A stretch of 10,829 bases of DNA from Actinobacteria bacterium UBA2279 (GTDB lineage Bacteria; Actinomycetota; Coriobacteriia; Anaerosomatales; Anaerosomataceae), in contig DDWT01000014.1 of assembly GCA_002347365.1 (NCBI GenBank), forward strand, positions 1 through 10,829, in the 5' to 3' direction. Positions 1-5,796 of the stretch are shown in pieces (the stretch's first letter is position 1; each line of letters starts with the position of its first letter). The notes under the pieces are model-generated. The model did not search any database, was not told the origin of the DNA, and saw nothing but the letters and a program-made list of their open reading frames with translations. The position numbers and the translations under genes are program-made.

Positions 1-1
1 C

Positions 2-505
2 ATCGCGCCTCGGTGGGGTAATTGGCTAGTCGGTTCGCTTGTGCCCGTGGTGTTGGGGCTCCAGTTCCTCGCCCTCGCGGGCATGGCCGCGACCGTCACC
101 GAGCTGTTCGATCCCACGCCGTTCTATGTCCTGTTTGTGGTGCTCACGGTGCGGTCCTGGACAGGAGTGGCTCGCAAGTGGCTCGGAGCCGCTGGCCTGT
201 TGGCGGCGCTGATGTCGGCGCAATGGATGGCCTGGTATATACGGCTGGCCTCGAGTCCAGGCAACACGACGGTGTACGGGTTTCAGCAGCAGACCCGATC
301 CCTTATCGACCTGCTCATGGTGCCGTATCTCCTTCAAAGCGTGCTTCTTCTCGGCATCTGCCTCGTAGCGGCCGTGGTGTCGCTGATCGGCATGCGCCGG
401 GCGAAGAACAGTGGTGCGACAGCCGCCTTCGATCACGGATGGATGGGCGAGCCAGCGACTGAGGCACACCTGGACCGCGCATGCAGCAAGGGAAGGGCGG
501 AGTGA
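2..505 (+). CDS. Small multi-pass membrane protein, 5' end outside window
   Basis: The reading frame is open from base 2 and runs into the window edge, so the gene very probably begins upstream. A GTG at 41 is the first start codon inside the window but has no clear ribosome binding site. The visible 167 residues form about four hydrophobic stretches: around the window start to residue 35, then one around PFYVLFVVLTV, one around WLGAAGLLAALMSAQWMAWY, and a long one around LLMVPYLLQSVLLLGICLVA. A short charged tail ends in KGRAE. I do not recognise the family and assign no function. The stop (503-505) lies 5 nt before the ATG of the ferritin-like gene, whose ribosome binding site is inside this gene, so the two are probably co-transcribed and coupled. 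Confidence 0.7.
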   Translation: MAPRWGNWLVGSLVPVVLGLQFLALAGMAATVTELFDPTPFYVLFVVLTVRSWTGVARKWLGAAGLLAALMSAQWMAWYIRLASSPGNTTVYGFQQQTRSLIDLLMVPYLLQSVLLLGICLVAAVVSLIGMRRAKNSGATAAFDHGWMGEPATEAHLDRACSKGRAE

Positions 506-510
506 CCGCA

Positions 511-1002
511 ATGGACGACGCCACGATCGCACAACTGCTCGACCGAGCGATCTCGTGGGAACTCACTGCCCGAGACCTCTATGCCGCGCTCTCGAAGTCC
601 TTTCCCTCCTATCCTGACGTTGAGGACACCTGGAAGCAGATGGCCGTCGATGAGTCCAGGCACGCCTCGATTCTGCGAGAGACGAGAGACGTCCTTTCGC
701 AAAGCGCCCTCTCGAGGCCGTTGGATGCGGCCGAGGCTGCTCTGATCGTCTCGGCTGAAGCGGAGCTTGCGCGTGCCGCTGCGCTCGAGTTGCGCACGCT
801 CGATGACGCACACGAGCTCGCCCACAGGCTGGAGAGCTCTGAGGTAAGCACGGTGTTCCAGCTCCTTGTCTCTTGTCGCACGGACGATTTCGCAAACAAG
901 GCACTGCTGGACGCCCAGTTCGATGGGCACATCGATAGGCTCAAGCGTCTGACGGACGGGTTTGACCGTCCCACCCGTCGAAGCATCGTACTCCAGACAT
1001 GA
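511..1002 (+). CDS. Ferritin-like (rubrerythrin-type) protein with a degenerate second metal half-site
   Basis: A 163-residue, mostly helical protein that reads as a four-helix ferritin-like bundle. Helix 1 has E17 (in WELTARDLY). Helix 2 has the ExxH pair E48/H51 in DESRHASIL, as in rubrerythrin-type diiron carboxylate proteins. In the second half, E108 or E111 could be the helix-3 ligand. Helix 4 keeps H140 (DAQFDGHIDRL), but the residue three before it is F137 instead of Glu, so one ligand appears lost. There is no C-terminal rubredoxin domain. I chose ATG 511 over the in-frame ATG 481 because GGGCGGAG sits just before 511 and because 481 would overlap the upstream gene. Family members act in peroxide or iron handling in the cytoplasm; activity is uncertain here. 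Probably co-transcribed with the membrane protein upstream. Confidence 0.75.
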   Translation: MDDATIAQLLDRAISWELTARDLYAALSKSFPSYPDVEDTWKQMAVDESRHASILRETRDVLSQSALSRPLDAAEAALIVSAEAELARAAALELRTLDDAHELAHRLESSEVSTVFQLLVSCRTDDFANKALLDAQFDGHIDRLKRLTDGFDRPTRRSIVLQT

Positions 1003-1008
1003 CATGCC

Positions 1009-1036
1009 CCAGGCAGGCAGCCTGAAGTCTGCCTGG
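1009..1036 (+). terminator. Strong hairpin after ferritin-like gene
   Basis: Perfect 8-bp inverted repeat CCAGGCAG / CTGCCTGG with a 12-nt loop, starting 6 nt after the stop of the ferritin-like gene. No T-run follows (the next bases are acgccgggtttgc), so it is a candidate terminator or mRNA-end stabiliser, not a textbook intrinsic terminator. Confidence 0.5.
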
Positions 1037-1050
1037 ACGCCGGGTTTGCA

Positions 1051-1084
1051 CTACCCATTGCGGGAATCATTCCGGTATCGGTAG
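1051..1084 (+). promoter_or_regulatory. Nested dyad in leader of first flavodoxin gene
   Basis: A perfect 11-bp palindrome GGAAT-C-ATTCC (1063-1073) sits inside a wider pair CTACC (1051-1055) / GGTAG (1080-1084) with nearly the same centre. It lies about 40 nt before the flavodoxin ATG, where a promoter would be expected, so it may be an operator. I could not assign convincing -35 and -10 boxes. Confidence 0.3.
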
Positions 1085-1114
1085 AGCGCCTTGTGTTCGT
1101 AAGGAGTGAGAACC

Positions 1115-1636
1115 ATGTCATCAAAGATCCTCGTAGCGTACGCGACCCGGTACGGCTCCACCCGGGAAGTGGCTGAGCGTATAGGCGCCAAGCTTCGCGG
1201 GCGTGGCGCGGATGTCGACATCTCGCCGGCTGCGAGCGTGACAGACCTGAGCGGCTACTCCGCCGTTGTTCTCGGCGCTCCGTACTACATCGGCAAGATG
1301 CTGAAGGATGCGACTGCCTTCCTGGAGCAGCACCACTCGGCTCTCGAAACGATGCTCGTCGCGATCTTCGCGCTTGGACCTGTGCAGGCGACCGATGACA
1401 TGGACGAAGCCCGCGAGCAGCTCGACAAGACGCTCGAGAAGATGGACTGGCTCAAGCCGGTGGCGACTGAGATGTTCGTCGGCAAGTACGATCCAGCGGT
1501 GCTGCGTGGGCTCGACAAGCTCGTGTCCAAGCCCAAGGCGAGCCCGCTGCACGGGCTCGGCGCGCATGACGATTGTGACTGGGACGCCATCGATGGCTGG
1601 GCCGAGTCGCTCAGTCTCGGAGGGGCTGACGCATAG
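1115..1636 (+). CDS. Flavodoxin-domain protein, HemG-like, cytoplasmic
   Basis: A 173-residue protein of the flavodoxin fold resembling HemG-type protoporphyrinogen IX dehydrogenase in length and layout. After strand 1 (KILVAYAT) comes the FMN-phosphate loop T11-R-Y-G-S-T16. GYSAVVLGAPYYIGKM (47-62) matches the second FMN-contacting loop, and the end DWDAIDGWAESL (155-166) matches the HemG C-terminal helix. The start is ATG 1115, with AAGGAG at 1101-1106 and an 8-nt gap; the in-frame GTG at 1106 overlaps that site and is unlikely. No signal peptide, so a soluble FMN protein. Whether it acts on protoporphyrinogen or is a general electron carrier cannot be told; no haem genes are nearby. It is a paralogue of the Tat-type protein at 3610-4257. 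Own promoter likely, since a hairpin separates it from the gene upstream. Confidence 0.85.
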   Translation: MSSKILVAYATRYGSTREVAERIGAKLRGRGADVDISPAASVTDLSGYSAVVLGAPYYIGKMLKDATAFLEQHHSALETMLVAIFALGPVQATDDMDEAREQLDKTLEKMDWLKPVATEMFVGKYDPAVLRGLDKLVSKPKASPLHGLGAHDDCDWDAIDGWAESLSLGGADA

Positions 1637-1756
1637 AAGGGTGGCGGACAATGCGAAGCGCCTCGCAGCTGACGTCCAAGAACGTGACGCTAGACGGGCC
1701 TTCAGATTCAGGTCTGGCCGGGTTCGCACTCAGACGATTCTGTCGACCGCGCTGCC

Positions 1757-2068
1757 CTATTCCTTGCCCGTGGCGTTGAGCAGGCTTGTGAAGTAACGGC
1801 GGTAGTCCTCGAACGCGGCGCGGCCAGCCGATGTCATCGATGCTGTGGTGCGCGGCATCTTGCCGACGAAGCTCTTGGAGATATTGAGGTAGCCCGCCTC
1901 TTCGAGTCTGCTCATCTGGACTGAGAGGTTTCCACGCGTGAGTTCTGTCTCGCGCATGAGGTAGGTGAAGTCCGCCTCCTCGGCCACAGAGAGCACCGCC
2001 ATGATCTTCAGCCGGGCAGGCTCGTGAATCATGCGGTTCGGGTCGGCTGCAAACTCGAAGTCACCCAT
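1757..2068 (-). CDS. One-domain winged-helix transcriptional regulator
   Basis: A 103-residue protein made almost only of a winged-helix domain of the type annotated as winged helix DNA-binding (PF13601-like, MarR/ArsR relatives). The helix-turn-helix spans roughly FTYLMRETELTRGNLSVQMS (34-53), with L-E-E-A-G-Y-L leading into the wing (56-80) and a final dimerisation helix (80-97). The recognition helix is TRGNLSVQMSRLEEAG. No ligand domain or Cys cluster is visible. Start ATG 2068 is chosen because GAGGGAG lies 7 nt upstream; the longer reading to 2110 would overlap the upstream gene deeply. The ATG overlaps the membrane protein stop by 8 nt, so the two are translationally coupled. Regulators of this size paired with a membrane protein often repress their own operon; the palindrome at 2736-2751 is the candidate site. 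Confidence 0.88.
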   Translation of the reverse strand: MGDFEFAADPNRMIHEPARLKIMAVLSVAEEADFTYLMRETELTRGNLSVQMSRLEEAGYLNISKSFVGKMPRTTASMTSAGRAAFEDYRRYFTSLLNATGKE

Positions 2069-2690
2069 GAAGCGGCTCCCTCTGCGGCGGATTCTGTCGC
2101 ACGTACGCACTCAGCGCGGCAGTGCCCGTGACAACAGAGACCAAGCCGAGCACGAGCCACATCACGCCGAGCGCTCCAATGAAGCTGAGGCCCTGCGCAT
2201 ACGACCACGCCGCACCGCCGGCCACCGCGAGCGCGCTCAAGTAGAAGCGGGGCATCGACATCTTATGTGCGCGCACCGCCAAGGCAGCCGCGAGCGCCGC
2301 GCCGCTGCCCGCAGTGAGCGCGTAGCCCAGCGTGCCCTCGAAGCCCTCGTTGCGAAGCAGAACGGCGGCAAGCGCGATTCCCACGCCTATGACGAGTGCG
2401 ATGGCTGCACCAACACCGCGTCGCTTGCCCGATCGCTCCGGGTACTTCACATAACCCGTACGGGGATGGGTGATGCGATCTTTGACCCATCGCACGACTT
2501 TCGCGCTGATCGGGAAGCCTAGGATCATGATGAACAGCGCACCCGTGGCGAGCGCATCGTTCTCGAGTGCAACCGAGAGATACATTGGTGCACCAATGAG
2601 GGCCAGGACCACGCCTCCTACTATCTCGGCTATCCCGTCGCTGAACCAGTAACTTGCCGTCCGGCGCTGGGTCTTCGTGATCTCGTCCAT
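2061..2690 (-). CDS. Multi-pass membrane protein coupled to winged-helix regulator
   Basis: A 209-residue integral membrane protein. The N-terminal MDEITKTQRRTASYWFSDG is followed by hydrophobic segments at about 18-40, 46-62, 93-112, 120-140 and 150-195 (probably two spans), suggesting about six helices. Between helices 2 and 3 is a positively charged loop (WVKDRITHPRTGYVKYPERSGKRRG), likely cytoplasmic by the positive-inside rule. I do not recognise a catalytic motif or named family. Start ATG 2690 is preceded by AGGAGGGG at about 5 nt; the in-frame extension to 2810 runs through the promoter/palindrome and is rejected. First gene of a two-gene unit with the regulator, which begins 8 nt inside its 3' end. 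Function unknown; the pairing suggests it is the regulator's target or partner. Confidence 0.82.
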   Translation of the reverse strand: MDEITKTQRRTASYWFSDGIAEIVGGVVLALIGAPMYLSVALENDALATGALFIMILGFPISAKVVRWVKDRITHPRTGYVKYPERSGKRRGVGAAIALVIGVGIALAAVLLRNEGFEGTLGYALTAGSGAALAAALAVRAHKMSMPRFYLSALAVAGGAAWSYAQGLSFIGALGVMWLVLGLVSVVTGTAALSAYVRQNPPQREPLHG

Positions 2691-2726
2691 GACTTCCCCT
2701 CCTGCCCACAGTGACATCCGTCGAGG

Positions 2727-2755
2727 AGTTGATGCCACAAACCGATTTGTGTCAA
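2727..2755 (-). promoter_or_regulatory. Promoter with embedded palindromic operator for membrane protein/regulator pair
   Basis: On the minus strand a perfect -35 TTGACA (2755-2750) is followed after 17 nt by TCAACT (2732-2727), a weak -10. CACAAA-N4-TTTGTG (2736-2751) fills the spacer and overlaps the -35. With one mismatch the arms extend to 9 bp (2733-2754). A protein bound here would block RNA polymerase; autorepression by the 103-residue regulator is the simplest reading. Confidence 0.55.
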
Positions 2756-2819
2756 GCGCGTAGTCTACCAAGAGAACGCCGTCATCAGGGACTACGGCGT
2801 GTTTGGACACGTGATCTCT

Positions 2820-2833
2820 CGTGCCATGGCACG
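2820..2833. repeat. 14-bp perfect palindrome
   Basis: CGTGCCATGGCACG is a perfect uninterrupted palindrome in the gap between the tetR 3' end and the start of the membrane protein/regulator unit. It could be a protein-binding site. It is not at an obvious promoter, and no function is assigned. Confidence 0.4.
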
Positions 2834-2869
2834 CCTTCCCGTACTCGCTTCTTGCTCAGTACATGCATG

Positions 2870-2917
2870 CGCACTTTCTGACTACCCGGAAGTGCGGTCT
2901 GCGAGCGGGACGCCCGC
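2870..2917 (-). terminator. Two hairpins downstream of tetR
   Basis: Read on the minus strand, the TetR stop is followed within 3 nt by GCGGG-N3-CCCGC (2905-2917) and then by CGCACTT-N13-AAGTGCG (2870-2896). Both stems are perfect and neither has a T-tail. Their position between two minus-strand genes suggests transcription termination, which would separate tetR from the unit downstream. Confidence 0.4.
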
Positions 2918-2919
2918 CC

Positions 2920-3492
2920 TCACCTGGAGGCGTCGTAGCTTTCGATGATCATGCGGAGCGTGCGGATGCATGTATTGTCACGCCAGTCGCTCATGCGCGC
3001 GGCTAGCCCGGACGGCAGGTCACTCACGTCACTCTCTGCATATGCCGAGCTGAACACCGAGAAGCCCACCACGAAGGCGATCATCGACTGCCATAGGTCT
3101 ACGGCGTCGTCGTCGCTGAACCCGAGCTGGGTGAGGAAGATCAGACCGCTATCCGGGTCGGTCTCCACGCGCCTGCCGGCGAGCGGCACGAGGTTCGGGT
3201 GCGCGGCGAGGTTGCGCCGGTACTCGGCGAAGATCGCCTCCATGAGGTCCTTCCAGTCTGCGGGAATCGGCTCCGGCAGCCTGATCTCGGACCGCATCCT
3301 TACCACGACCCCGTCTAGAAGTGCGTCTTTGTTCGGCAGGTGATGGTAGAGGGAGGCGGCCTCCACGCCGACCTCCTTCGCCAGGCGGCGCATCGTGAGC
3401 GCCTCCAGGCCATCAGCATCGGCGATTGCGAGCGCGTGCTCGAACAGCTCGTCTTTGGTGAGCGGTGTGCCGCGCTTCTTCGATGTCACCAC
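2920..3492 (-). CDS. TetR-family transcriptional repressor
   Basis: A 190-residue protein of typical TetR length. The N-terminal helix-turn-helix is clear: LTKDELFEHALAIADADG (11-28) gives helix 1, and TMRRLAKEVGVEAASLYHHL (33-52) gives helices 2-3, followed by the usual N-K-D-A-L-L-D helix 4. The C-terminal half (75-185) is a helical ligand/dimer domain of the classical TetR_C type, with an F-x-x-G-F-S-V-F segment; the ligand cannot be read from sequence. The start is a GTG (3492, or the next codon 3489), with AAGGAG 9 nt upstream. It diverges from the flavodoxin-SDR-DUF4386 operon across a 117-nt spacer holding two CCTAAC-N3-GTTAGG palindromes, the expected arrangement for a repressor controlling itself and its neighbour. 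Confidence 0.92.
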   Translation of the reverse strand: MVTSKKRGTPLTKDELFEHALAIADADGLEALTMRRLAKEVGVEAASLYHHLPNKDALLDGVVVRMRSEIRLPEPIPADWKDLMEAIFAEYRRNLAAHPNLVPLAGRRVETDPDSGLIFLTQLGFSDDDAVDLWQSMIAFVVGFSVFSSAYAESDVSDLPSGLAARMSDWRDNTCIRTLRMIIESYDASR

Positions 3493-3519
3493 TGCTGCAA
3501 ACTCCTTCGAAAATGGGGG

Positions 3520-3548
3520 TTGACCCTAACGCTGTTAGGGTGCATACT
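3520..3548 (+). promoter_or_regulatory. Promoter of flavodoxin-SDR-DUF4386 operon
   Basis: TTGACC (3520-3525) is followed after a 17-nt spacer by CATACT (3543-3548), giving 5/6 and 4/6 matches to sigma-70-type boxes. Operator 1 occupies the spacer. Predicted transcription start is near 3555, placing operator 2 over the start of the transcript. Confidence 0.6.
3524..3540. promoter_or_regulatory. TetR operator 1 (CCTAAC-N3-GTTAGG)
   Basis: Perfect 17-bp inverted repeat CCCTAAC-GCT-GTTAGGG between the -35 and -10 boxes of the plus-strand promoter. Size and symmetry suit a TetR dimer. Its core is identical to operator 2, apart from the 3-nt centre. Confidence 0.75.
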
Positions 3549-3557
3549 GCCGTTGAG

Positions 3558-3572
3558 CCTAACATCGTTAGG
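3558..3572. promoter_or_regulatory. TetR operator 2 (CCTAAC-N3-GTTAGG)
   Basis: Perfect 15-bp inverted repeat CCTAAC-ATC-GTTAGG. Its centre is 33 bp from that of operator 1, about three helical turns, so two dimers could bind the same face of the DNA. It lies nearer the flavodoxin start. Confidence 0.75.
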
Positions 3573-3609
3573 TTAACACAGGACGAAGCTGGATGCGAGG
3601 GAGATTGCG

Positions 3610-4257
3610 ATGTCAGAGGAGATGAGTCGGCGCGAGTTCGTGGGTCTGTGCGCGTGCGTTGGCTTGGGAGCGGCGGCGGTGGGCATTGCCGGCTGCGCTC
3701 CATCGACGACGGGAACCTCGGTGGAGACGCCTTCATCGAGCTACGGAGAGGAGTCACAGATGTCAAAGCGGGTTCTGGTCGGTTATGCGACGCGTACGGG
3801 ATCGACCGTCGGAGTCGCCGAGGCGATCGCGCGCACGCTGGGCGAGCGCGGCTTTGCAGCGGACGTCCGACCCCTCAGGGGGGGGCCGTCGCTGGACGGA
3901 TACGACGCGTGCGTGCTCGGTAGCGCCATCAACGGCGCGGCATGGCTTCCCGAGGCAATGAGCTGGTTGGAGTCGAACGCTGCGGATCTCAAGAAGATGC
4001 CGGCCGCGGCCTTCTGCGTGCACAGCATGAACGGCGAAGACGACGCCAAGCAGACGCGCAAGCGCCTCGCATATCTCGACAAGGTGCGCGGTGTCATCTC
4101 GCCTGTTGCCGAAGGCTTCTTCCTCGGCAAGGGGCCCACCGCCGAGGACACGTCGCTCATCGCGAGATGGGCGTTCAAGGCGTTCGGCGGCACCGCCGAA
4201 GGCGATGCCCGTGACTGGGATAAGATCCGCGTCTGGGCCGAGCAGGTCCAGCTGTGA
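3610..4257 (+). CDS. Tat-signal, lipobox flavodoxin-domain protein
   Basis: A 215-residue protein in two parts. Residues 1-50 look like a Tat lipoprotein signal: twin-arginine motif S6-R7-R8-E9-F10, a hydrophobic stretch 11-28, and lipobox I-A-G-C29, then a Ser/Thr-rich linker. Residues 51-215 are a flavodoxin domain like the one at 1115-1636: KRVLVGYATRTGSTVGVAEA holds the FMN-phosphate loop T61-R-T-G-S-T66, YDACVLGSAI (98-107) the second loop, and DWDKIRVWAEQ the C-terminal helix. Start ATG 3610 has GAGGGAG about 7 nt upstream. The Tat route exports folded, cofactor-loaded proteins, so an FMN protein anchored outside the membrane fits. M51 (ATG 3760) has its own strong ribosome binding site and could yield a cytosolic form. 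First gene of the TetR-controlled operon; SDR starts 11 nt downstream. Substrate or redox partner unknown. Confidence 0.88.
   Translation: MSEEMSRREFVGLCACVGLGAAAVGIAGCAPSTTGTSVETPSSSYGEESQMSKRVLVGYATRTGSTVGVAEAIARTLGERGFAADVRPLRGGPSLDGYDACVLGSAINGAAWLPEAMSWLESNAADLKKMPAAAFCVHSMNGEDDAKQTRKRLAYLDKVRGVISPVAEGFFLGKGPTAEDTSLIARWAFKAFGGTAEGDARDWDKIRVWAEQVQL
3745..3762 (+). promoter_or_regulatory. Internal ribosome binding site and alternative start
   Basis: GGAGAGGAG (3745-3753) lies 6 nt before an in-frame ATG (3760-3762). Translation from here gives MSKRVLVGYATRTGST, matching the native start of the paralogue (MSSKILVAYATRYGST), and leaves out the whole Tat/lipobox segment. It is a better ribosome binding site than the one for the first ATG. 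Confidence 0.55.
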
Positions 4258-4268
4258 GAGGGGAGGAC

Positions 4269-5063
4269 ATGACAACCCCTGAGACCGCACTGATCACAGG
4301 AGCCAGCAGCGGGATCGGCTATGAGCTCACCAAGCGTTTCGCCAGTGACGGGTTCGACCTGGTCCTGGTCGCCCGGGACTCAGAGCGCCTCGAGGACGTC
4401 GCCTCGGAGATGCGGGAGCGCCACGACGCCACCGTCACGGTGCTGCCGACAGACCTGGCGCTGCCCGGTGCCGCCGACAAGATCGCCGCCACACTCGAAG
4501 CCGGCGGCATCGAGGTCGACGTGCTCGTGAACAACGCCGGCTTCAACGTGTACGGCCCCTTCTGGCAGACGGATGGCGAGCGGGAGCTGGCGATGCTGCA
4601 AGTGAACATCGTCGCGCTCACGCGGCTCACCAAACTGCTGCTGCCGGCCATGGTCCGCCGCGGCTCGGGCCGGATCCTCAACATCGGCTCGACCGGCTCG
4701 TTCGCTCCCGGACCCTTCGACGCTGTCTACTGCGCGAGCAAGGCGTACGTCCTGAGCTTCTCCGAGGCGATCGCCGAAGAGCTTGAGGGCACGGGCGTGA
4801 CGGTGACCGCGCTGTGCCCAGGTGCGACCCGGACCCGCTTCGCCGAGCGTGCCGGCATGACCGACACCCCGATGTTCAGAGGAAGAGTTGCTGAGGCGAG
4901 CGATGTCGCCGCCGCCGGTTATCGTGCACTGAGGGACGGTCGACGTGTTGTGGTGCCGGGTCTGGCGAATGCGCTGCTCGCGTTCTCGGTACGCCTGTCA
5001 CCCCGGCGTCTGGTCGCGTCGATCGGGCGGCGGATGCTTGTGGCCGAAGGCGGGGTGGCATGA
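4269..5063 (+). CDS. Short-chain dehydrogenase/reductase (SDR, classical)
   Basis: A 264-residue classical SDR, normal length for the family. Cofactor motif T10-G-A-S-S-G-I-G17, followed by an Arg at the end of strand 2 (VAR, R36), which favours NADP(H). D62 contacts adenine, and N88-N-A-G91 is the structural motif. The catalytic set is Ser141, Tyr154 and Lys158 (Y-C-A-S-K), with P184-G185 after strand 6. All key residues are present, so an active oxidoreductase on an alcohol/ketone substrate is expected; the substrate cannot be read. I chose ATG 4269, which places the glycine motif 10 residues in, as usual. GTG 4254 overlaps the upstream stop and remains possible, since GGGAGG is only 2 nt from 4269 and AGAGGGG is nearer the ideal distance. 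Middle gene of the operon; its stop overlaps the next ATG. Confidence 0.93.
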   Translation: MTTPETALITGASSGIGYELTKRFASDGFDLVLVARDSERLEDVASEMRERHDATVTVLPTDLALPGAADKIAATLEAGGIEVDVLVNNAGFNVYGPFWQTDGERELAMLQVNIVALTRLTKLLLPAMVRRGSGRILNIGSTGSFAPGPFDAVYCASKAYVLSFSEAIAEELEGTGVTVTALCPGATRTRFAERAGMTDTPMFRGRVAEASDVAAAGYRALRDGRRVVVPGLANALLAFSVRLSPRRLVASIGRRMLVAEGGVA

Positions 5064-5794
5064 TGCAGGCTCGCTCGGAGTGGAAACTGCTCTACACTGT
5101 CGGCGGCCTCGTGGCGTTCGTCGCGCTTGGCGGCATGCTCTTCGACATCGTACTCGCCACCATACCTGGCTGGGGAACCGACACTGTCCCTGCGGACGCG
5201 GTCGGCTGGTTCTCGCAGTTCGCCTCCAACCCGCTGCTCGCCATGCGCAATCTCGACCTGCTCAATGTCACCCTCTCGGTGGTGTCGATCCCGTTGTACG
5301 TGGCGCTGTTCGGAGCGCTCGGGCGCACCTCGCCCGGCCTCGCCACGCTCGGACTTGTCACCGTCGCGCTTGGGACCGCGATCTTTGTCAGCGCCAACGC
5401 GTCGCTATCGATGCTGGGGCTGAGCGAGCGCTACGCGGCGTCGACCGATCCCGCGACGCGCGCCGCGCTTATCGCTGCGGCTGAGTCGCTGTTGGCGCGG
5501 GGTGCGCACGGCAGCGCGGGGGCATTCCCGGGATTCTTGCTGTCCGCAAGCGGGACGCTCCTGATGGCGCTGGCCATGCTTCGCCGGAGCGCGTTCGGTC
5601 CCCGCAGCGGCTGGGTCGGTACCGCAGGCGCATCCATCATGCTGGCCTACACGGTGGCATACACATTCAGCAGTGGAGACGGCACGCTGGTGATGGCGGT
5701 CGCCGTCCCCGGCGGCCTGCTGATGATCGCGTGGTATGCCATGGTCGGCGCCCGGTTGCTCCGGATGGCGCGAACGGTGGATGCGGGCGCCTGA
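5060..5794 (+). CDS. DUF4386-family membrane protein
   Basis: A 244-residue integral membrane protein with hydrophobic spans at about 11-34, 68-88, 92-112, 154-174, 186-204 and 210-234. The segments SIPLYVALFGALGR (76-89), ANASLSMLGLSERYAAST (112-129) and RAALIAAAESLLARG (134-148), followed by GAFPGFLLSASGTLL, fit my memory of DUF4386 proteins, a family of unknown function common in actinobacteria and Firmicutes. The start is ATG 5060 or the adjacent ATG 5063; either overlaps the SDR stop (ATGATG), so translation is coupled. Last gene of the TetR-controlled operon. It ends 2 nt from the stop of a convergent small gene, with no terminator hairpin in that junction. Confidence 0.85.
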   Translation: MMQARSEWKLLYTVGGLVAFVALGGMLFDIVLATIPGWGTDTVPADAVGWFSQFASNPLLAMRNLDLLNVTLSVVSIPLYVALFGALGRTSPGLATLGLVTVALGTAIFVSANASLSMLGLSERYAASTDPATRAALIAAAESLLARGAHGSAGAFPGFLLSASGTLLMALAMLRRSAFGPRSGWVGTAGASIMLAYTVAYTFSSGDGTLVMAVAVPGGLLMIAWYAMVGARLLRMARTVDAGA

Positions 5795-5796
5795 GT

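Noticed and set aside
1637..1756. Convergent gap between the first flavodoxin gene and the winged-helix gene, checked for a terminator.
   Set aside because: Only short imperfect complementarity (GGCC/GGCC around 1700-1720); no stem strong enough to report.
2691..2810. 40-residue N-terminal extension of the membrane protein.
   Set aside because: It runs through a perfect TTGACA and a palindrome, while ATG 2690 has an excellent ribosome binding site.
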